Shown here in pieces: positions 45,233 through 57,200 of a DNA stretch of 62,000 nucleotides; position 1 is the stretch's first letter; every line of letters starts with the position of its first letter. The notes beneath the pieces were generated by a model, which was not told the origin of the DNA, made no database searches, and worked only from the letters and a program-made list of their open reading frames with translations. Both the position numbers and the translations under genes were made by a program. Origin of the DNA: Lingula anatina (lineage: Eukaryota; Brachiopoda; Lingulata; Lingulida; Lingulidae); the NCBI RefSeq assembly GCF_001039355.2, contig NW_019775791.1, positions 546,038-608,037 of the forward strand. Direction: 5' to 3'.

Positions 45233-48200
45233 GTCAGTTCAAAGGGGTCGGAGGGACTGGCAAACAGGTGCATCTTCTCTTCTGGAAATATAATATTGAA
45301 CAATGAGAAAAAATGATGTATTCTGATTAAAGGTCAAGATTGCCCCAAGACGTGATACTCATAGCCAGAATATTTAAACTTTATAAGAACTAAGAATACA
45401 AGAATATTGTTCAAAATATGAAGGAAAAAAAAAACATCACAATGCTTACCAATGACTCTCTCAGATTTTGCAGTTGTAGCAACTTCTTTCCAACCAGATA
45501 AATAACTGAAATACAGTAAGTATGAATAAATTAAATATATTTTAAAACAAATAATTAAAGTAGATAATAATGGGTTGGTATTGGTATGGACTACACAAGA
45601 GTCACCAACAAACAAACAAACAAATTTATTAAGCAATAATTCTGCTATCTAAAGTTGTCCTTAAATAATAATAAGACATACATGTAAATAAGAAATGATA
45701 TTCTGCAGTTCTTGAATAATAATTAGACATATATGTAAATAAGAAATGATATTCTGCAGTTCTTGAATAATAATTAGACATATATGTAAATAAGAAATGA
45801 TATTCTGCAGTTCTTGAATAATAATTAGACATATATGTAAATAAGAAATGATATTCTGCAGTTCTTGAATAATAATTAGACATATATGTAAATAAGAAAT
45901 GATATTCTGCAGTTCTTGAATAATAATTAGACATATATGTAAATAAGAAATGATATTCTGCAGTTCTTAAATAATAAATAGACATATATGTAAACTAGAG
46001 GATCAGAGAGGCGATACCGCCTCCGAATATTGNAGTGGACAGTGTCAGTTCAAAGGGGTCGGAGGGACTGGCAAACAGGTGCATCTTCTCTTCTGGAAAT
46101 ATAATATTGAACAATGAGAAAAAATGATGCATTCTGATTAAAGGTCAAGAATGCCCCAAGACGGGATACTCATAGCCAGGATATTTAAACTTTATAAGAA
46201 CTAAGAATACAAGAATATTGTTCAAAATATGAAGGAAAAAAAAACATCACAATGCTTACCAATGACTCTCTCAGATTTTGCAGTTGTAGCAACTTCTTTC
46301 CAACCAGATAAATAACTGAAATACAGTAAGTATGAATAAATTAAATATATTTTAAAACAAATAATTAAAGTAGATAATAATGGGTTGGTATTGGTATGGA
46401 CTACACAAGAGTCACCAACAAACAAACAAACAAATTTATTAAGCAATAATTCTGCTATCTAAAGTTGGCCTTAAATAATAATAAGATATACATGTAAATA
46501 AGAAATGATATTCTGCAGTTCTTGAATAATAATAAGACATATATGTAAATAAGAAATGATATTCTGCAGTTTTTGAATAATAATTAGACATATATGTAAA
46601 TAAGAAATGATATTCTGCAGTTCTTGAATAATAATTAGACATATATGTAAATAAGAAATGATATTCTGCAGTTCTTGAATAATAATTAGACATATATGTA
46701 AATAAGAAATGATATTCTGCAGTTTTTGAATAATAATTAGACATATATGTAAATAAGAAATGATATTCTGCAGTTCTTGAATAATAATTAGACATATATG
46801 TAAATAAGAAATGATATTCTGCAGTTCTTAAATAATAATTAGACATATATGTAAATAAGAAATGATATTTTGAAGTTCAGCTGTCTGGGTGACTTCTGAT
46901 GACATAGAGCCATATTTAAGCCTATATTGACCGCAACCCTGTAGTCAGCAATTTTAAAGGCCGTATTGTATCAGATCTGACTGCTGGGTTAAACCATAGA
47001 AGGATTACACAGAGTTTCTTCAAATGGTGGCTTAAGGGTGTTGTAACCTTTTATTATCATCCAGATACCGGTGTTTGTGGGTACTCAGGTAAAGGAGAAA
47101 TTGGAGAAACCCGTTTCTTTCAATTTTTACCCCAAAACTACAATAATGATGTCACCTGTGAAATGACGTGTGAAAATGTTAATGCAGACCATACGCTTGA
47201 ACACACTTTAAGTGGCTATCTGTGACCTACTCATCAAAGTTAAGACTAGTTGTCCAGTCCAGCAGTTCGTCCACCTCCCAGTCCTGGACGGCGTCCAGAC
47301 CCTCTCTGTTGATAGTGTCCACCATGCCTGCTGCAGCGCCCTCTATCAGCTCTTTGGTCTCGTTGTCTTCAGTGCGTGCCTTCAGCAGACCATTTTTATA
47401 CCTGCAGTCACAGGATGGAAATGAACTCACAACTGCCAAGGCTTGCATATAGAAGAGTTTTCCAGGATAATTTTATGACAGCAGAAAAATAAGTAAAGAA
47501 AAATTTCTTTTCAAATTGTCATTAATTAATTAATTAATAAAACAGAAAAACACTTAGCAGAACATGGCCCCCCTAAAAATGCAACTGAACAAAAATTAAA
47601 CTGAAAAAGTTCTTGGGCTTTTCAATTTAATAAAATCCCACATTGGTAAATGATAAGGGAATAAAAGTTTATACTTACATTGTTTTCATCCATTCAATTT
47701 TTTTCTGCTTTTTTTTCTTCTCCACATCTTGACGTCTTTGTAGCTATAAAACCAAGTAAAAATATTTATGTATTGAAAATATTTCACTTATGCTGAAACA
47801 CCAACCTGTCATTTCAATACATATTCACAGTGATGTCCACTCATAGAAAGCTGGTAAAAATCTACTATACACACTGTTAGATTGTCCTTATTTTAAAACA
47901 TTGTCCTCTGCCCTCCTCACATACACACAGACACTTAGACTAAAATGATGACATAAGTAACTGAAGTCTTCTACATGTACAGCCATTGTGTTACTAACAC
48001 AATAGATGCTAGGTAAGGTCACTCTGCAAACTTAGCCTGTACTTATGTCACCTTGATATAACCTCTGTCTGGCACCTGCTTATTTCATTAATATTTTCCT
48101 CTCCCCCCCCCGCCCCGNNNNNNNNNNNNNNNNNCCCCCCCCCCCCGCCCCGCCCCTGCTCACCTCTGTCTACTATCAGTTGTTATCACACCTGCCTGCA

Positions 48201-51200
48201 TACCTGTCATTATCACCCATGCAGGGACTGAGCTCTATCTAATAGCAGATCTATATAGTCAGAGGTAACACACTGATAGCCTTCTCAACTGATATCTATG
48301 TCATAGCCATTATCAGGAGATAATATATAACTTTGTCCCTGCAGCCACTTATTTACTGTCTTGTTGAAACGTGAAAATATCCAGTTTGATACAACTCCAA
48401 CCTCTTTATTTGTGATAAGATAACAAAAAGAGATAGTGGAGTTAATGACATAACAACTGCATAATGTGAGGTGAAAGAAAGCAGATTCAGCCACCCCCTA
48501 TGTGTTCCTGTGATCACAGCTCCTCCTCCCCCCCCCCCCACTTCCCCTCATGGTGAGCTGGCATTCACATTAGGCCTCATTGTTTACCGTTCATCCAAAA
48601 TAGCCTGAGATATATTTATCAGCACCAGCAGCTATGAGATGCTGATAATAGCACTGCTGTCATAGCAACCGTGATGTCAGCAGCAGAGCTAGATAGATTG
48701 TGGAATAGATATCATCGATTAGAGCTCAGCTAGTGGCCCAGTTCTGCAGTATGTATAGAGAGACACACACACTCCCCAGACAGTAGCTAGGCATGCTGGC
48801 CACAGTGGAGGCTGTTCACTACTCTGCTGTCCTAGGATTACAACTACTAAGGGAGGAATAAGTCAGGGCTACTGGTACAAGCTAGCCAGGGATTTTAACC
48901 ATTGAAACAAGTGAGGAAAGTCAGAGCCTGAGGCAATAAGGTGAGGTGAACTCACATAGTCTAACAGTCTGGATTTTCTTTTACTTTTTTGAGGTTTTAA
49001 TCTAATGTTCACAACATAAACACTACCATGATTCACAGGCTTTCAGAACTCCTATGCGGATACCTTTTTTTTTTTACTTCACCGTAAAATGATTTGTTTC
49101 TCTAGTTAATAGCAGTAATTGATGATACAAGTAATGCTTTACTAAGTGCAATAAATACTAGAAGTATCTGAACATTTTCTCAATCTATAATCATGCTATC
49201 TCCATACAATAAAGGTAGATTTGCAAGTGTTGGAGCTGTTTAGTGCTTCATGTGGTATATTTACAGACAGGCTACCTAGTGCACATCCTTCCTTCAACAA
49301 CAGTCTCTACTGGGGACAGAGCTGCACAGAAAAGTGCTTTGTTTTTAGGGTGTTTTCAGTGTGCTTAAAATGAACTCCCTGAAATGTGTGCTTTGAATGC
49401 ACAGCCCAGATTTTACAAAAAATTTGAGACTCTTTACCTCTACTTGGTTTCCCCCTTCTGAAAAGTTTTTTTTTTTTGTCTACCAGGCCCGTAGCTAGCA
49501 ATTTCAAAAGGGGGGTTCTTTTTCTGAAAAAGTGGACTTTTCCCAAAAAAACTAAATGTACCTAGATCTTTACCCAGAGTGGACCTTTTCCCAGCAAAAG
49601 GGGCGGTTCTGTCGAACCCCCTGAACCCTCCCTGGCTACAGGCCTGTCTACATTAAAGTGAAATATGTTGGTATGATGAAAGAAATTAATTTTTTTAAAT
49701 TTAGAATAAACATAACAAGAACTAGATCCCAGCTGAAAAGGACATGATCATATGGATTATATTACTCTGTTGGCATGTGAATACAAGAATTGTGACTTTA
49801 GAGATATCATTTACTAGGATCTGAGTTCAGAAAAGAATTTTCAAGCTTGACTTGATATAAATCAATTGATATTTTTGCAAAGTTCAAATTAAATTAGTTT
49901 AAAAAGTAAAACATACATGCTATCATATTTATTATATTATCATATCTTATCCCCCATTTTATTTTCTTTTTCTCTCTATTATTAATATATTTTAACATGT
50001 AACCAAAACCAACCAAGGGTGCAAATGGTTTATTCAGTGCTACAGAGAGAGGGAGCCATTGAGTTTAATATAATGTCAGAGTAAAGACTTCATATGTACA
50101 GCTGAATAAATGGGTAACACATGCCCTTCTAATAATGCATTCACAATATTAATACGTGACCTAGTCAGTTTTCTTCAGGTAACATAACCATACATAACGA
50201 TTAATAATTTCTTACATTATTCCCCCGTTTTGTTATTTTCATCCACCCAGATGGATGCATACATTATAATGAATAAACTATGAAACTATTTAATAAGAAA
50301 GTCTTTCCGTTTTTTTTTTTTTTCCCGCTTTCAATGTATCACTGTCTGTATTACTACTGTTCATCAATACAATGGACACATTTCTAAGTTTTATCTACAT
50401 GGACACAAAGATTTTACAAAATGTACAAAGTTAAAACAAAAATAGTCATTAAGTTTCTGGAGAGACTGTCTGTCACATCGAGGTCTCCTTGGACATGGGG
50501 AAAGAACTTCAACTGGAGAACAGCTTTCTGGGATACATTCTTCCCCTTTATGGCAATGATATCCAGTGTTTGGTTTACAATAGATTTCTCCACGTTCTTG
50601 GCACCAACCTTCCCCCCCCAAAGTTTTCTTCACACCCAGTAGCCTGCACATCTCCCCAATTAACTAAGGGTACTTTCCCAGAGATTTAGATCGATCTAAA
50701 GATTAAGTTTTAGATGGACCTAACTCCCTGGGTGTTCACGCTAAATTGCAGTCAGCTGAGTGGGCACCATAGTTAATTACCCCCTTATAGCTTTTAGTAG
50801 GTGGGACAGATGCTTAAGCCGGCCAAGCTGACAGTAATCTAGTGAGACTCCCAACAGGGATAGATCGATCTAAAAATCTATGGAAATGGGGTGTAAGATT
50901 CAAAATTTCTTCCCCCCTCAGTATCGATCTTGCATGGAGCTCCAAATCTATAGACAAACTCCTCGACCAACTTCCTTGCCACAGTCTCAGATTCCTGGTT
51001 GAAAATTGCAAATGCCTCTGTCCACTCACTGAAATAATCACTCACCACCATAACGTATCGATTGTTTGAATCCTGGGATCGAATCCCCATCAAGCCAGGT
51101 GTTTTGAACTTCATCACCAAGGCAGTGGTGCTTTGACTATAATCAAGAATCTAAACCATCATTATAAATAGCAACAGGCTGACATAAAACAAATATTAAC

Positions 51201-54200
51201 TTCAGGGCAGAGAGAATCTATGTGGAGAACAAATATAATATCTATGAATTCTGATGAAGGGTTCATTCCCCAATGAAACTATTGTTCCACCTGGAACAGT
51301 CCAACTCTGCAGGGACTTTCCCTGAACAGGCCCGTAGCCAGGGGGGTGGGGGTTCAAAAGAACCACCCTTTTTGCTGGGAAAAGGTCCACTCTGGGTAAA
51401 ATTTGATCTATGTACTTGAGGATTTTATGGTAAAAGGTCCACTTTTTCAGAAAACGAAACCCCTCTAAAATTGCTGGCTACTGGCCTGCTGAATGCAATC
51501 AGATGATCAGATTCACACACCTCCTCCTGGTATTGAGTAGAATACAGAAAAGCCAGTGATTATATGATTACACTGGAAACAAGAGAAGGTGTATAAATCT
51601 GAGAGAGGGAGAGAGAGAGAGATACATTAAGTAAAGGCAAATAATACGATCCATTGATATAATATTATTATCATGAAAGGCCAAATAACTCCATGGATTC
51701 CCTCAGGCATTATACCTGTATCCTTATTTGAATCTTGCATTCAGTATGCATCCATAAAATGAAAATAAAAGTTATTGTCACAATTGGCAGTGAAACTACT
51801 CTTGCTATCTGTCTGAACAGCAACTTGTTACACCTAATTATCCAAGTATATCTGATGCAGATTCCATTTTTTCAGCCACCATGAAGAGCGTTCCATCACA
51901 GGGGAGTCCCTGTAGCTCTAGCAGTGGCCTAGATTACACCAGTGTGTGTGACGGCAACCTACTGAAGATGATTGACTCATACGCCAGTGCCCTGGGGACC
52001 AATAGGGAGTATGTTCTCTTCCCTCTCCTGGCCTCAGTATCAGGTACTGTGATTTACCTATCTCTGCCAGTGCCCTGGGGACCCCTAGGGAGTATGTTCT
52101 TTTCCCTCTCCCTGGCCTCAGTATCGAGTACTGTGATTTACCTATCTCTGATCAGTTACATGTCACAGGTCCACAGCCAACATTTTCAGAGGGAGGGTGG
52201 GGTGGGGGTCTTTTTCTGAAAATGTGAACTATAGTGTACTTAGCTCAAATTTTGACCTTGAGTGGACATATTTCTTCCAAAAAAGGGCGGATCATTTGAA
52301 CCCCTGATTGCCCCTGGATATGGGGGATTTCCCCTGGACACGATCTGTGTCATCTGCTAAACATAGTTTGGTGTGTTTACAGTAGTGTTGTATTTGTTAA
52401 AATTTGTTAAACTATATTAGGCACCATTAATATTATTACTGTCATATCTACAGGACTGCTGACAAGGTCTAGAGTACAGCTCAGTGACATGTGGTATAAG
52501 ACATCATTAATATTATTATTGTCATATCTACAGGACTGCTGACAAGGTCTAGAGTACAGCTCAGTGACATGTGGGAAGAGACCTGCACAATGTGGTGTGT
52601 CACAGCAGCAAGAAGGTGCAGTAAAAAGACAACAGTTCTGAACCAGTTCCTCCAAGCCCTCCATGAGGCAGGAACTGAGGCATACACACACATAGCTAAT
52701 CTAGTCTGCAGAGAACAGTGTGACCCCAACCAGGGCAAAAACAATATACTTCTAGAGGAAGACCTCAGTTTGCTAGCAGAGTCAGACTATACCAGCAAAG
52801 GGGGCAGTTTAAAGTCACATTTTGACAACACGTGGCAACCAGGGGAGGGCATCAGCATAGGTGGTTTTATGAGCAAGGAGAAAGTAGCCAAATTTATTTA
52901 TGAAGACCCCTTGCAAGTTGCAGACAGGTTTTTAATAGCTCTCCCTGGGGATGTCACCTATAAACCCAGTGAGTGCAAGGTCCCCATGCCTTCTAATACA
53001 CCACTACTGAGTGAGGTTTTCAAGGTGCTATGTGTTAAACACACAGAGAAGAGACAGTATACCCTATCCCCTGAGGCCCACGCTTTGTTTACAGCAATGG
53101 GTGATCACTTCAAGGATTGTTCAGATAAACACACTAACAATGACGACAGATATGCTATGTACAGAAGAGCACCGTCTCTCCTCGCTCGACTTGCAGCCAC
53201 TATCACATCTTTGCGGCAAGCTCTGAAATATGTTGTCTATCATGAAGACCTCCGCACAGGAAGCTGGTGTGACATCATATCCAAGGAAGACTTGGAGTCC
53301 AGCCAGTCCATTTTACAATGGGTAATTGACTTGAAGTGCAATATACTTGATCAGAAAGAGCAGCAAGAGAACACTGCATCTCAGGCTGCTAAAATGAATG
53401 GCACATCTCTAAACTTGCCTAGTGCTTCAAAAGACCACAATAACCTGGCTATGTTAAAGAGATCACATAATCAAGAGCAAGGACAAGAGTTTGCTCCTCC
53501 CCCCAGCAAACAACTGAGGGGAACCAGTATAGCAGGTAGTCAGGGGACACACCCTTCACTAAAACCTCACCAGCAGCAGCCACCCTTGGCCCCTCCCCCT
53601 CTCATCATACCTACTCCTGGCCCTCAAGTCTCCCAGGGTGAACCCCAGGGTGATCAGAGACCAGTCCCTCCTCCTCCACAACACAGGTATTACCAGACCC
53701 CAGGGTCAGTGAGCCTGACCCCTGGCCACCCCAATCCACCTGCCAAGTCTTCATCTCCCTCCTCACCACCAGAGGGTGCTCCAGTAGAGAGAGGAAACCC
53801 TTTCATGAACAACATTGGGCCATTTATCACCAATGGAGCTGTTTTCTCTTCAGAGACTGCAGCAATGCAGGACAACATGGGGTCCCACTCTCTCCACCAT
53901 ATACAGCAACAACAGCTACAGTCGCAGTCCCCACAGATTACTATGTCCAATATCACAACAGGTGACCTGAGAACCTTCCTCAGTAACTACAGCCACAAAA
54001 TCAAGAAATTTTTAGAATTCAAACTCGATTACAGGATCTCCCCAAGTATGGCCGCCCAGCGCCACATCATACCTCCATTAACTAGAGAAGAAATGCAGCA
54101 CCTCAATACCATGAATCGTTACCCAGTGACAGCCGCGCGGGAATTTCTACACAAGACGGCGCTGCTAGGGTTTGGTCGAATGGAGTACGGGACAATATCT

Positions 54201-57200
54201 CACAATCGTGCCTCCATGTTCTTTGTGAAGTTTCCTTATCAGGAGTTGGGGGACAGAGCCAGGCAGTTACTGAGTAGTCTAGGAGTCCACCCTGTGGATT
54301 ATAATGCAGCTTTCACATATGGAAATGGCAACACTGGGGACAGTGACTGTAAATACCTAGAATCCTTTGGAACATCCCCAGAAAATCTACATGAAGATGG
54401 AAGTGCTATTGTCAAAACTGAGTCAGAATAAAGTATGTTCCATTCAACCACATTTTAGGGTCTTGAATTGGGTGTAAGGCAAAAATTCTGTATCTAAGAT
54501 AAAAGTTTTTAAACTGTTAATGATTTTAATTTTATCTGAATAAAATGAATCATCTATTTCCTCATAGTTATGATACATCATTGTATTCACTGACTAAAAA
54601 AATTAAACAGCAATAACAAAATAAAAAGCTTAAGCCCAAGTTTGTTTCAGACAAATGTAAACCATCAAAATTCTAAGACAAATGATGGCCATGATATGTA
54701 GACAATGCTACTGTTGAGATGATGACAGTTCACAGCTACAGCAATCATGACATACCACACACAGCCTAAGATGGGTCACTCTCTATATGTCTGTCAATTA
54801 AATAAATATCAAAATCACGAATAACAGTTAAAACCAATCGTGAATGAGAGTAAAAACATTTTTTTTTTCAAATTTGCAGACACATGGTGAAAATTCAGCC
54901 TATTCTATTTTAACAAAAAATTAAACTCATTGAGATGAAACATAATCTATAAGTGTTCTGTTATTGACACATTCTCTATACATTGTTTTTAATGTAACTA
55001 TACAGCATTCATCATCAATAATCTGTTTATCTTGAATTCATTTTCATTCATGTCTATGTCAAAGAGGAGGTTTACCTTATTGTGGTGGAATTCAACCTTC
55101 TTATTGGTGGTTGCCCAGGTAACAGGGTCATTCAGTGCATGTGTGATGAGTCTATCTGACACCAGACGCCAGCCATTGTTCTCTATTCTCTGATACCAGC
55201 CATCTTGATCTGCCAGGGAAATAGGAAAACTGAGTACAGTGAAATCTTCCAGTTTTAAGTCAGCTGTCTTAAATCTCAATATGTTTATAATAACAATCAC
55301 AGTAAATCTTCTCATTTTACTTCTTTCTAGCAATGTCATGTCTCTGAATGCATGGGATTATTTCAAAATAAGAACAGCTAATTATCTATACATTTGTATA
55401 TAATCAACAGGATTTTTTAAATCTGTAAATATAAATAATAAGAAGAAATACAAGAGAGAAAGTTTGAGAAACATACCATATCTATCATCAGGTGCTGTTC
55501 TGTCCACCTTGTTATGTAAATCTCTGGGCAGTTTCTGTTTGGCGCCAGCCTTAGTGTAGTCCTTGGGACTGCAGGCACACAGGTCCACCACTGGGCGATG
55601 GGTGAAGATTTTATAGTAAATATTGGGGGGAAATCTCTCCTGAAAAGTTAATATTATTATCATTATTAATATGATGCCCTTGATCTTAAGGCTTGGTAAT
55701 AATCATGGAAGTATATCTAGATATAGGTCCATGACAATAATGAAAAATTGTCTAAAAAAGTAGGATTAAAATATAACAGGCATTTCTCCAAAAATGAAGG
55801 CAGACAAATTAAATTAACCAGTAGTTGACTGTTGCAAGAAATAGAAAACAATTATTTGTCCTTTGCCAACTCTTTCTCTGTTATTTTGAGTTTAAGTAGG
55901 GAAAAATATATCTCTCTTTGCCTTAAATAAATAAAATAATTTTGAAGCATTTTCTTTTATTTTGTAAAATTAAAGATTTATAATTCCACTTCATTTTTCA
56001 CTCACTTGCTAGTGTAACCATGTGGGTTTTTCACTATTAGCTGACTACTTCTATATTTGTATATCATCTTAAACAAACTACTTTATTATCAGTACAAGGC
56101 CAATAGCCAGCTAACTCACCCCAGCTAGTCTAAACTTGATGTGTACTCCTGATGCTGGGTCCAGTAGTTTAGCTTCATTGGGGTTGATACATTTCAGCAT
56201 AAGTGAAGGGTCTCCTCTACACTTGAAGTTGATCAGATCCCTGTAGTAGTTATAGACTTGGATGTCCTAAAGAAACCAAAGAAATATTAGGAAAATATTG
56301 TTCTTTAAAAGGTAAGGGTAAGGGCAGACTGTCTTTAAAAAACCAAAGAAATATTGTGGGTAATGCCAGTTATTTCAGCAAAGCACTTATTTTGAATATT
56401 GAAAATATTTTTCAAGTGTGAGATAAACATTTTTTAATTTAAACATTATTCCAACTTTTTTCCAATTTGATATCCTTTAGCTATTAAAGCAAATCTACAG
56501 CAATGTACCTCAGTTTAAGTGTTTTAAAATCACTTTTATCACAATTTTTGTATTAGTTCCCAATACTCACTATGTGTCTTCTCCAAGCTTTCTGTATACT
56601 GCACGCAGCCTCATGTTCAGTTAGTGGCCCCTCTCGTTTCTTTTTCCTGACTTCCTGGGCCAGCGGGACAGGCTTGTTACTGGCTGAGCCATTTGGAATG
56701 TGTACACTAGTCATGCTAGGATGAGGGGCTGGGGCTGGGGGACTCTTATGTGATGTGGCCCCTTTTTTGTCCCACCAACTTTTAGTGTATGCTGCACAGA
56801 AATCTTCAAAACTAAAACATAGCACATTTCACGGATATACAAAATGCTTATATGCAACAAAATGAATAACAAGTTCTCAAAAGGATTCTAAATAAAATCT
56901 AAAAAATATAAGACAATATCTGATAAACAATGGGTAAATATATAATTTCTTTATTTATTTCCACAGCTATCTTTATGATTCACACTTCACATTCCTTGGC
57001 AGTAAAAGTTTTATCTTGGGTAATATATAATGCCTATTTTAAATCTTATTTTCTTTCTATAAATATATCTTAGTTAACTTAAAATATAGTGATAGGAAGC
57101 TATATTTTCAATAATCAATGCCCAGTCTTCATCTCTACCTACCTCAGTATATCCAGGGACTGTTATAAGAAGCTATATTTTCAACAATCAATGCCCAGTC

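Noticed and set aside
45629-46846. Frames with repeated SNYYSRTAEYHFLFTYM units
   Set aside because: A 51-bp minisatellite (17 codons) stays open by chance; no splice phase or homologue supports coding.
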